5,572 nt of DNA from assembly GCA_003520455.1 (NCBI GenBank), contig DOUV01000025.1, forward strand, positions 1 through 5,572. The letters run 5' to 3'. Source of the DNA: Chloroflexota bacterium (lineage in GTDB: Bacteria > Chloroflexota > Anaerolineae > Ardenticatenales > Ardenticatenaceae). Shown here piece after piece: positions 1-5,506 of this stretch. Made by a program: the position numbers and the translations under genes. The stretch's first letter is position 1. Each line of letters starts with the position of its first letter. A model generated the notes under the pieces. That model was not told where the DNA came from. It saw nothing but the letters and a program-made list of their open reading frames with translations, and did not search any database.

Positions 1-923
1 CGGAGAGTTCGCGCGCGCGGGTCGTGGCCGAGCAGCTGCGCGCTGCCGGATTGCCTGTCAATGCCACCATCCAGATCGAGGCCGTGATCCCATCGCACGC
101 CGGCCTGGGCTCCGGCACCCAACTCAGCCTCGCCACGGGGGCTGTGCTGGCACAGCTGGCCGGCTGCCCGATGGCAGCCGAGGCGCTGGCAGTGTTGGGC
201 GGGCGCGGTGGGCGCTCCGGTATCGGGACGCGAACCTTCTCGGCCGGGGGCTTTATCCTGGAAGGCGGCCGGCGGCCGGATGCCGCCACTCTGGCTCCGC
301 TGATCGGGCGCTACGATTTTCCGCAGGGGTGGCTCTGGATAGTGGCTATCCCGCAGGTTGAGCCGGGTCTGCACGGGATGGCCGAGGTCCAGGCCTTCGA
401 CCGCCTGGGCCCAGAGGGCACGCCGATGGCTCGGTCGGCGGTCGGGCGCATTGCCGAGTTGGTGCTGATGCAGCTCATCCCCGCCCTATTGGAGCGCGAT
501 TTCCCGGCGTTCGGCGCGGCCCTCAGTGAGATTCAGATCCTCAACGGCGCCGCGTACGCGCCGACTCAGCGAGGTTGCTATGCCCACCCGATCGGCGCAC
601 GCCTGGCTGAGCGCTGGCAGGACGCCGGCGGCACCGGCATCGGCCAGAGCTCGTGGGGACCGACGGTCTACACGCTGGCCCCCGACAGGACGGCGGCAGA
701 GCGGTTGGCGGCGATCGCCCGCCAGATGTTGGTGGAGGCGGCGATTCCGGGGTCAGTCTTGATTACAGCCGCCGACAATCAGGGCGCCCAGCGAGAGCCG
801 ATTCCCGGGACGGCCATCACTCGGGGAGCCAGCGATCCATCGGTTCTTGCGTCGAATGTGGAAACGCGCCGCGAACCAGGTCTGACCCTGCGGCACTATC
901 AGCCATCTTCGGAAGGGGGGTGA
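1..923 (+). CDS. mptG: Beta-ribofuranosylaminobenzene 5'-phosphate (beta-RFAP) synthase, 5'-partial
   Basis: This enzyme joins 4-hydroxybenzoate (or p-aminobenzoate) to phosphoribosyl pyrophosphate, releasing CO2 when the acid is p-aminobenzoate, in the first committed step of methanopterin synthesis. It belongs to the GHMP-kinase-fold family and is cytosolic. The frame is open from base 3 with no stop, so the gene starts upstream. The GTG at 24 is only an internal Val codon, because the family has roughly 50 or more residues before the glycine-rich loop. Visible motifs are the GHMP loop [11 protein letters not shown] (nt 90-122), the family signature [10 protein letters not shown] (nt 201-230), the EIQILNG segment, and [10 protein letters not shown] (nt 642-671). 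Family similarity appears to end near the [10 protein letters not shown] segment, at about nt 795. The last 40 or so codons are unfamiliar and have a weaker GC third-position bias. fae follows 82 nt downstream in the same direction, consistent with an H4MPT-pathway cluster. The assignment is firm; only the N-terminus is missing. Confidence 0.9.
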   Translation, partial: ESSRARVVAEQLRAAGLPVNATIQIEAVIPSHAGLGSGTQLSLATGAVLAQLAGCPMAAEALAVLGGRGGRSGIGTRTFSAGGFILEGGRRPDAATLAPLIGRYDFPQGWLWIVAIPQVEPGLHGMAEVQAFDRLGPEGTPMARSAVGRIAELVLMQLIPALLERDFPAFGAALSEIQILNGAAYAPTQRGCYAHPIGARLAERWQDAGGTGIGQSSWGPTVYTLAPDRTAAERLAAIARQMLVEAAIPGSVLITAADNQGAQREPIPGTAITRGASDPSVLASNVETRREPGLTLRHYQPSSEGG

Positions 924-992
924 TGCCTTTCGCGACAAGCCTGCTGTACTCGTCGCTCTACCCGGTGAACCGTTCCAGCAATTTCCCACAAC

Positions 993-1000
993 AAGGAGGA
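993..1000 (+). promoter_or_regulatory. Ribosome binding site of fae
   Basis: AAGGAGGA is a nearly complete anti-16S match ending 5 nt before the GTG at 1006. It decides the start over the in-frame ATG at 1021, which lacks such a site at the right distance. The strength of the site suggests high translation, as expected for Fae, an abundant protein in organisms that use it. Confidence 0.85.
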
Positions 1001-1005
1001 ACCGC

Positions 1006-1518
1006 GTGAGTAACAAGGTGATGGTCGGCGAGTCCCTGGTCGGTGACGGTAACGAGGTTGCCCATATTGACCTGATCATCGGCGCGAAGGATGGTCCGGT
1101 CGGCCAGGCGTTTGCCAACGCCTTCGTGAACCAGCGCGAAGGCCACACGGCGCTATTGGCGGTGATCACCCCCAACCTGCCGGCCAAGCCGGATACGGTC
1201 ATGATCAACAAGGTCACGATGAAGGGGGCGCGCCAGGCGGTGCAGATGTTTGGCCCGGCTCAGGCCGCCGTGGCGCGGGCCGTGACGGATGCCGTCAAGG
1301 AGGGGACGATTCCGCAAGACCAGGTTGATGATCTGGCAGTGGTGGTCGGCGTCTTCATTCATTGGGAGGCGGCCGACGACAAGAAGATCTACGGGTACAA
1401 CTATGCTGCCACCAAGGAAGCCATCGGCCGCGCGATGCGGGGCGAGCCCAAAGTCTCTTACGTACTCGAGCACGAGGCTATGGCCCGCCACCCCTTTGCC
1501 AGCGGGGCTGAAGGCTAG
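1006..1518 (+). CDS. fae: Formaldehyde-activating enzyme (5,6,7,8-tetrahydromethanopterin hydro-lyase)
   Basis: Fae condenses free formaldehyde with tetrahydromethanopterin to give methylene-H4MPT. This is the entry step of H4MPT-linked formaldehyde oxidation and detoxification in the cytoplasm. The product is 170 residues, the same length as I recall for Methylobacterium Fae. From memory it matches across its whole length: [20 protein letters not shown] (residues 7-26), [10 protein letters not shown] (50-59), [19 protein letters not shown] (68-86), [12 protein letters not shown] (114-125) and [10 protein letters not shown] (131-140). His20, in VAHID, aligns with the proposed catalytic histidine near the N-terminus of characterised Fae. 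There is no fused Hps domain, so this is the stand-alone bacterial form. The GTG start is set by the ribosome binding site just upstream. The preceding beta-RFAP synthase makes part of the cofactor Fae uses. The formaldehyde-releasing oxidase 590 nt downstream is a plausible source of substrate. No frameshift or missing key residue is seen. Confidence 0.97.
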   Translation: MSNKVMVGESLVGDGNEVAHIDLIIGAKDGPVGQAFANAFVNQREGHTALLAVITPNLPAKPDTVMINKVTMKGARQAVQMFGPAQAAVARAVTDAVKEGTIPQDQVDDLAVVVGVFIHWEAADDKKIYGYNYAATKEAIGRAMRGEPKVSYVLEHEAMARHPFASGAEG

Positions 1519-1589
1519 TCGTCTCCAACGTGCTGTTCGGATGGACGTGTAGGCCTTCTTTACCTCCTTCCATCGTCATCGTTGGCTGT

Positions 1590-1611
1590 GGCCCACCGGA
1601 TCCGGTGGGCC
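1590..1611. repeat. Perfect 22-bp palindrome downstream of fae (possible terminator hairpin)
   Basis: The half-site GGCCCACCGGA is followed directly by its exact reverse complement, with a BamHI-type GGATCC at the centre. In RNA it would give a stem of about 9 bp with a small loop, extendable by wobble pairs. It starts 72 nt after the fae stop, a plausible place for a terminator. No T-tract follows, so a factor-dependent terminator, a stabilising 3' hairpin or a protein-binding site is equally possible. Confidence 0.5.
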
Positions 1612-1656
1612 GCGCCAGTTTGGTGCTTCGAGGGTGGTCCGTGCACCCCTGGCATG

Positions 1657-1670
1657 CGGTGGCTCCACCG
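1657..1670. repeat. Small hairpin downstream of the fae palindrome
   Basis: CGGTGG and CCACCG are exact inverted arms separated by CT, giving a 5-6 bp stem. It lies 46 nt after the larger palindrome and could be a second element of the fae 3' end. In GC-rich DNA such a short stem can arise by chance. Confidence 0.3.
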
Positions 1671-1876
1671 GCAGGCTCCGCCAGCCGCCCGGTTCACGGC
1701 GCATCAGGGGGAGAAGAGATCTCGTAGCGGATGGCGCCAATGGCCTTCTGATGTTGGCCAATCGCGTCATCATCGCACCCACGTGCCGCGGCAAGAAAAC
1801 AAGGTTCGTGGGTGCTTTTCAGTGTGACGTGCGTTCTCGCATCACCCTGGAAAGCTCAAACCGCCGCGGTCGGACC

Positions 1877-1904
1877 TTGCCTAAGAGCAGGATTGAGTTA
1901 TTAT
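1877..1904 (+). promoter_or_regulatory. Candidate sigma-70-like promoter upstream of the oxidase gene
   Basis: TTGCCT (1877-1882) resembles a -35 box, and TATTAT (1899-1904), 16 nt further on, differs from TATAAT at one base. The -10 lies in the most AT-rich stretch of this intergenic region (TTATTATAA). Transcription would start near 1911 and leave a leader of about 200 nt before the GTG at 2109. A hairpin, CAAGGC-GAG-GCCTTG (1912-1926), followed by TTT, lies at the very start of that leader. Consensus matching alone is weak evidence in an unknown host. Confidence 0.3.
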
Positions 1905-2094
1905 AAGCATGCAAGGCGAGGCCTTGTTTGCCCGGCAATCGCTCGCGAGGGTCGGCCAGCGAGCCCACACCCCCGCCCGATCCTTCGTGTGCAGTTTGCC
2001 ATCAACCCCGTTGGCCTCAACCCGGTAGGCGTCCTCGATCCGAATCTTCTCCACGGCGTACGTGGGCGTCTTGAGGAGTCGCACCACGCATTTT

Positions 2095-2100
2095 CGGGAG
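2095..2100 (+). promoter_or_regulatory. Ribosome binding site deciding the oxidase start
   Basis: CGGGAG ends 8 nt before the GTG at 2109. It is only a moderate Shine-Dalgarno match. The start it supports puts the dinucleotide-binding motif at residue 11, where monomeric sarcosine oxidases have it. Confidence 0.5.
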
Positions 2101-2108
2101 CGCCAGAC

Positions 2109-3287
2109 GTGAAAACAGCATACGAGTACATCGTCATTGGCTGCGGTGGCATTGGCAGCGCGGCCACGTATTGGCTCTCACGGCTAGCCGGCCACGAGGT
2201 GTTAAGTCTCGAACAGTTCAAGCTGGGCCACGACAGAGGCGGATCGCAGGACCACTCGAGAATCATCCGCCTCTCCTACCACGCATTGGAATACACGGCC
2301 CTGACCCCTCACACGTATGCCGCCTGGAGCGAGGTGGAGGAGGAATCGGGGGTCCAGCTGGTGTTCACGACGGGCGGGCTGGACCTGGGGCCGGTCGACG
2401 GCGGGGGCGCCAGGGCGCTGAACAACTACGCCGCCTCGATGCGGGCGGCCGGTATTCCCTATGAGGAGCTCTCGGCCGCGGAGCTGATGAAGCGGTGGCC
2501 TCAGTTTCGTCTCTCTGAGGGCGAGCGAGGGCTCTACCAGGCGGCCAGCGGCCTGGTCGACGCCCGCAAGGCGAATGCGACCCACGTGGTTCTCGCTCGC
2601 GCGCACGGCGCGACGATCCTCGATGGATGCCCGGTTCGCAGCATCCGGCCGGTGGGTGATACGGCCGAGGTGCGGACAGACGAGGGCACGTTCACGGCCC
2701 GCCGACTGGTGGTCACATCGGGCGCCTGGACCAACAAGGTCCTGAAGGGTATTGGGATCGAGTGGCCTCTCACCGTGACCCAGGAGCAGGTCACCTATTA
2801 CGAGACGCCCAACCTGCGCGATTTCGCCCTGGATCGTTTCCCCATCTGGATTTGGCACGGAGAGGATCGAGACAATTTCTACGGCTTTCCGGTCTACGGT
2901 GAGATCGCGACGAAGGCGGGGCAGGACGTCGGCGGCAATATCGTAACCGTGGACTCGCGCACCTTCGAACCGGACCTGCGAGCATTGAAGGATTTACAAC
3001 GTTTCCTCGCGACGCATATCCCCGGTTTCTTGGGTCCGGTGCTCTACACCAAGAGCTGTCTCTACACCATGCCGCCGGATCGAAACTTTGTGCTCGATAG
3101 GCTGCCGGAGCACCCGCAGATCGTGGTTGCGGTTGGCGCCGGCCACGCGTTCAAGTTTGCCAGTTTCATCGGTCGAATTCTGAGCCAGCTCGCGACTGAA
3201 GGGCGAACGACCTATCCGATCGACGCCTTCCGCATCGACCGCCCGGCGCTCACCGATCCGGGCTACCTGGCAGCGTTCAGGCTTTAG
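2109..3287 (+). CDS. Monomeric sarcosine oxidase / N-methyl amino acid oxidase-like FAD enzyme
   Basis: Members of this family (MSOX, SolA, PIPOX; DAO fold) oxidise N-methyl amino acids such as sarcosine with O2, yielding formaldehyde, H2O2 and the demethylated amino acid. The product is 392 residues, against about 390 for Bacillus MSOX. The N-terminus has the Rossmann motif GCGGIG (11-16), then GGSQDHSRIIR (44-54), whose Arg51 and Arg54 align with MSOX Arg49 and Arg52. Lys269, after YGFPVYG, aligns with the oxygen-activating Lys265. Cys317, in SCLYT, aligns with Cys315, the covalent FAD attachment site. GAGHAFKFAS (343-352) carries the Lys that contacts the substrate carboxylate in MSOX (Lys349 here, Lys348 there). 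Two active-site positions differ by my manual alignment: Gln47 for MSOX His45, and Asp273 for His269. The substrate may therefore not be sarcosine. There is no signal peptide. The GTG start is favoured over an extended frame from 1812. The substrate assignment is inferred. Confidence 0.85.
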   Translation: MKTAYEYIVIGCGGIGSAATYWLSRLAGHEVLSLEQFKLGHDRGGSQDHSRIIRLSYHALEYTALTPHTYAAWSEVEEESGVQLVFTTGGLDLGPVDGGGARALNNYAASMRAAGIPYEELSAAELMKRWPQFRLSEGERGLYQAASGLVDARKANATHVVLARAHGATILDGCPVRSIRPVGDTAEVRTDEGTFTARRLVVTSGAWTNKVLKGIGIEWPLTVTQEQVTYYETPNLRDFALDRFPIWIWHGEDRDNFYGFPVYGEIATKAGQDVGGNIVTVDSRTFEPDLRALKDLQRFLATHIPGFLGPVLYTKSCLYTMPPDRNFVLDRLPEHPQIVVAVGAGHAFKFASFIGRILSQLATEGRTTYPIDAFRIDRPALTDPGYLAAFRL

Positions 3288-3380
3288 CGGGGCATCCGGC
3301 TTTTTCGCGCCAGGGTTGCGGTCCGTGATTCGTTGACCGTTGGGCCGACGACTTGCGGCAGGAGGCCACGGGTAATTGAA

Positions 3381-3403
3381 GGGGTGCACACCGAGGTGCC
3401 CCT
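3381..3403. repeat. Hairpin-forming inverted repeat ahead of the PhnD-like fragment
   Basis: GGG-T-GCAC (3382-3389) pairs with GTGC-CCC (3396-3402) around the loop ACCGAG, leaving one bulged T. It lies in the 157-nt gap between the oxidase stop and the ATG at 3445. No T-tract follows it. It could be a transcript-processing or weak attenuation element, or chance in GC-rich DNA. Nothing else in the gap is recognisable except TTTTT at 3301-3305, just after the oxidase stop, which lacks a convincing stem. Confidence 0.25.
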
Positions 3404-3444
3404 CCCATCGACCGCGGACGACTATCCCCAGGTGGCGGGCTGGA

Positions 3445-3789
3445 ATGGATGGAATCAAATTCGTCTCGCTGATGTCGGAAAACACCGATTTTATCTACCA
3501 GGCCATCGCGGCCTATCTGGCCCCGCGGATTGGGGTTCACGTGCAGGTCGTGGCGGACGTCCCCTGGCCTGAACGGGAGCGAATGCTGGATCTGGGTCAG
3601 GCCCAACTCGGAGTCATCTGCGGCCTGCCCTACGTCCGCAAGGTGGATCAACCGCGCCCACGCATCGCCCTTCTGAGCGCGGCGGTCATGCAAGCCGAGC
3701 GCTACCAGGGCCAGGCGGTCTACTTCTCCGATGTAGTCTGTCACGCGCCCTGCGGCGGTGGAGTCGGTGGAAAGGAAGGCTGCTGGTGA
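3445..3789 (+). pseudogene. Truncated PhnD-like phosphate/phosphonate-type substrate-binding protein
   Basis: The 114-residue product matches the start of PhnD-like (Phosphonate-bd) periplasmic-binding-fold proteins: IKFVSLMSENTDFIYQAI (4-21), VPWPERERMLDLGQAQLGVICGLPYV (39-64), then ERYQGQAVYFSDVV (85-98). Relatives usually have about 250-290 residues and continue past the SDVV segment into the second lobe. Here homology ends there, and a Cys/Gly-rich tail runs into a TGA at 3787-3789. Only about 50 nt remain before the next gene, so the missing part cannot lie in another frame; it has been deleted. There is no signal peptide or lipobox, so even an intact version would resemble the cytosolic members of this superfamily. 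The ATG at 3445 fits the family N-terminus better than the TTG at 3376. The stop overlaps the next start by 4 nt (GTGA). It is most likely a relic, though its reading frame is intact and it could still be translated. Confidence 0.65.
3772..3779 (+). promoter_or_regulatory. Ribosome binding site of the MttB-family gene
   Basis: AAGGAAGG ends 6 nt before the GTG at 3786. It lies inside the last codons of the PhnD-like fragment. With the GTGA overlap of start and stop, this suggests the methyltransferase can be translated by coupling to the fragment or independently of it. Confidence 0.7.
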
Positions 3790-5348
3790 GTCGAAGAGCT
3801 GATCGCCACGCTGCGCGCCGTGAGCAGCGTCGCCGCTCGCCCCTGGAGGGCCTCCCGTTTCGGTTGTTGCGCAACCCCCGGCCGCCGGTGGAGATGCTCT
3901 CTGAGGAAGAGGTGGAGCGGCTCCACGAGGCCTCGATGCGGATCCTGGAAGAGATCGGGATCGATTTTCTGGACGACGAGGCGCTGGACATCTGGGAAGC
4001 GGCCGGCGCCCGAGTGGATCACAGCAGCAGGCACGTGTGGATGGACCGCGACCTGGTGCTTGAAGCGGTTGCTAAAGCCCCGGCCGAGTTTACTTTGCGG
4101 GCGCGCAACCCCGAGCGCGATGTCCGCATCGGCGGCAATCACATCGTGTTTGCGCCGTGCGGCGGCACCGCCTTTGTCTCGGACTTCGACAAGGGCCGCC
4201 GGCCCGGCACCCTGGCGGCCTATCAGAACATTGTCCGACTGGTCTCCATGTGCTCGCCCGTACACATCACGGGTGGGCAGATCGTGGAGCCGCAGGACCT
4301 GCCGGTGCCCGTTCGCCATCTCGAGCGGGAGTACGCCCAATTTGTGTTGAGTGACAAGGCGATCATGAGCGCGGCGCATGGTCGTGTGGTGGCCACCGAC
4401 TGTATCAACATGGCGGCAATCGTCTTCGGCGGGCACGAGGAGGTGCGGCGCCAGCCGGTCCTGGCGAGCGTCGTCAACGCCAACAGCCCCCTGCGCTACG
4501 ACACGGGCATGCTGGGCGGTCTCATCACCTACGCGCGGGCCGGCCAGCCCCTGGTGGTGACGCCTTTCATTCTGGCAGGGGCGATGAGCCCGATCACCAT
4601 GGCGGCGGCGGTAGCCCAACAGAATGCCGAGGCCCTGGCGGGGATTGCGCTCACCCAGCTTGTGAACCCCGGCGTGCCGGTGATCTATGGTGGCTTCACC
4701 ACCAACATCGACATGGCGACGGGTAGCCCGGCGTTTGGGACGCCGGAAGGGGCCTGGGCGCTCTTCGTCGGGGCCCAGTTGGCGCGGCGCTACCGGCTGC
4801 CCTACCGCGGGAGCGGTGGCTTGAACACTTCGAAGGTCCCCGATGCGCAGGCGGCCTACGAGACGCAGATGTGCCTCTGGCCGGTCGTGCTGAGCCACAC
4901 CAATTTCGTGATGCACGCGGCCGGCTGGCTGGAAGCGGGCCTGGTCTGCTCGTTCGAGAAGTTCATCCTGGACGTCGAGGGACTGGCCATGATGCACCGG
5001 CTCTTTGAGCCCGTCGAGATCAGCGATGCAACCCTGGCGTTCAACTCGATCGCCGAGGTAGGGCCGGGCGGGCATCACTTTGGCACCGCGCACACCCTGG
5101 CCCGTTTCCAGACCGAGTTCTACCGGCCAATCATCAGCGACCGCCAAAACATCGGCGCCTGGCAAGAGCAGCGCGAGTTGGACGCCGCGCAGCGGGCCTA
5201 CCGGGTGTGGAAAGAACTCCTCGAGCACTACGAGCCGCCACCGATTGATCTTGGGGTCGAGGAGGCACTGCGAGACTACGTCGATCGGCGGAAGCACGAG
5301 CTTCTCGACGCCTGGAGCATCGGTCACGGAGTCGCCGGGGGCACATGA
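3786..5348 (+). CDS. MttB-family (trimethylamine methyltransferase family) protein, non-pyrrolysine
   Basis: MttB-superfamily (COG5598) proteins move a methyl group from a methylated amine to the cobalt of a small corrinoid protein. Members lacking pyrrolysine include glycine betaine:corrinoid methyltransferase (MtgB). This product is 520 residues with no internal stop, so no amber-encoded pyrrolysine is used. A basic, poorly conserved N-terminus (1-36) is followed by LSEEEVERLHEASMRILEEIGIDFLDDEAL (38-67), CGGTAFVSDFDKGRRPGT (125-142), YGGFTTNIDMATGSPAFGTPE (301-321), RLPYRGSGGLNTSKVPDAQAAYET (337-360), HAAGWLEAGL (377-386), SFEKFILDVE (389-398), EVGPGGHHFGTAHT (424-437) and PIISDRQN (448-455). 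These match the family end to end, so the TIM-barrel is complete. The GTG start overlaps the upstream stop. No corrinoid protein or methylcorrinoid:folate methyltransferase is encoded here. The family is certain. Betaine as substrate is an inference from the non-pyrrolysine type and the nearby oxidase. Confidence 0.9.
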   Translation: MSRRADRHAARREQRRRSPLEGLPFRLLRNPRPPVEMLSEEEVERLHEASMRILEEIGIDFLDDEALDIWEAAGARVDHSSRHVWMDRDLVLEAVAKAPAEFTLRARNPERDVRIGGNHIVFAPCGGTAFVSDFDKGRRPGTLAAYQNIVRLVSMCSPVHITGGQIVEPQDLPVPVRHLEREYAQFVLSDKAIMSAAHGRVVATDCINMAAIVFGGHEEVRRQPVLASVVNANSPLRYDTGMLGGLITYARAGQPLVVTPFILAGAMSPITMAAAVAQQNAEALAGIALTQLVNPGVPVIYGGFTTNIDMATGSPAFGTPEGAWALFVGAQLARRYRLPYRGSGGLNTSKVPDAQAAYETQMCLWPVVLSHTNFVMHAAGWLEAGLVCSFEKFILDVEGLAMMHRLFEPVEISDATLAFNSIAEVGPGGHHFGTAHTLARFQTEFYRPIISDRQNIGAWQEQRELDAAQRAYRVWKELLEHYEPPPIDLGVEEALRDYVDRRKHELLDAWSIGHGVAGGT

Positions 5349-5352
5349 TCGG

Positions 5353-5388
5353 AGACTTCCGAACTCTTGCGAGCCTTCGGAAAAGTCT
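5353..5388 (+). terminator. Strong bulged hairpin right after the MttB-family gene
   Basis: AGACTTCCGAA (5353-5363) pairs with TTCGG and AAGTCT (5376-5380, 5383-5388), leaving two unpaired A residues. Inside the loop CTC (5364-5366) can pair with GAG (5371-5373). The total is 11 outer and 3 inner base pairs. It starts 4 nt after the TGA at 5346-5348, so it probably forms the 3' end of this transcript. No T-tract follows, so it is not a textbook intrinsic terminator and may instead protect the RNA end. Confidence 0.5.
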
Positions 5389-5434
5389 GACGCCTTGACC
5401 GGCGTTCTCACTGCTACCCGACCGATGGGCGTGG

Positions 5435-5478
5435 TTGTGTCTATCCGCGAAATGTTGTAGGATAAGAACGCGGATAGA
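5435..5478 (+). promoter_or_regulatory. Promoter-like boxes embedded in a 10-bp perfect inverted repeat (operator-like)
   Basis: TCTATCCGCG (5440-5449) and CGCGGATAGA (5469-5478) are exact inverted copies with a 19-nt spacer. TTGTGT (5435-5440) and TAGGAT (5458-5463) could be -35 and -10 boxes with 17 nt between them, although the -35 match is poor. The arms would flank the -10, a common arrangement for a dimeric repressor site. The repeat could also form an RNA hairpin. The next possible coding sequence begins just after it. Confidence 0.35.
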
Positions 5479-5506
5479 AGTCATTCGCATCCCGGATGAT
5501 GTCACC

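Larger units (their letters stand above)
1519..2108. other. Long intergenic region between fae and the flavin oxidase gene
   Basis: About 590 nt separate the two genes and no convincing intact gene lies between them. Open frames here are short or have poor codon bias. The upstream extension of the oxidase frame, back to 1812, precedes the FAD-binding motif by over 100 residues and is probably untranslated. The region holds a perfect palindrome (1590-1611), a small hairpin (1657-1670), an AT-rich promoter-like island (1877-1904), a short hairpin (1912-1926), and a minus-strand stretch with coding-like third-position GC (about 1960-2100). It may be a regulatory region or the site of a decayed gene. 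Confidence 0.6.

Noticed and set aside
1812..2108. N-terminal extension of the oxidase frame back to 1812
   Set aside because: It would place about 100 low-complexity, poorly biased residues before a FAD motif that normally lies within 15 residues of the N-terminus. The GTG at 2109 has a better context.
2202..2858. 218-residue minus-strand open frame inside the oxidase gene
   Set aside because: It is a shadow of a well-supported flavoenzyme, with no recognisable motifs and no start signal.
3287..3305. Intrinsic terminator after the oxidase (GC-rich stretch then TTTTT)
   Set aside because: The T-run is present, but only a 3-bp stem can be formed before it, too weak to call.
3741..5411. 556-residue minus-strand open frame covering the mttB-like gene
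   Set aside because: It is longer than the real gene but mirrors its codons. The plus frame matches the MttB family end to end and has a ribosome binding site, while the minus product is rich in Arg/His/Pro and unfamiliar.
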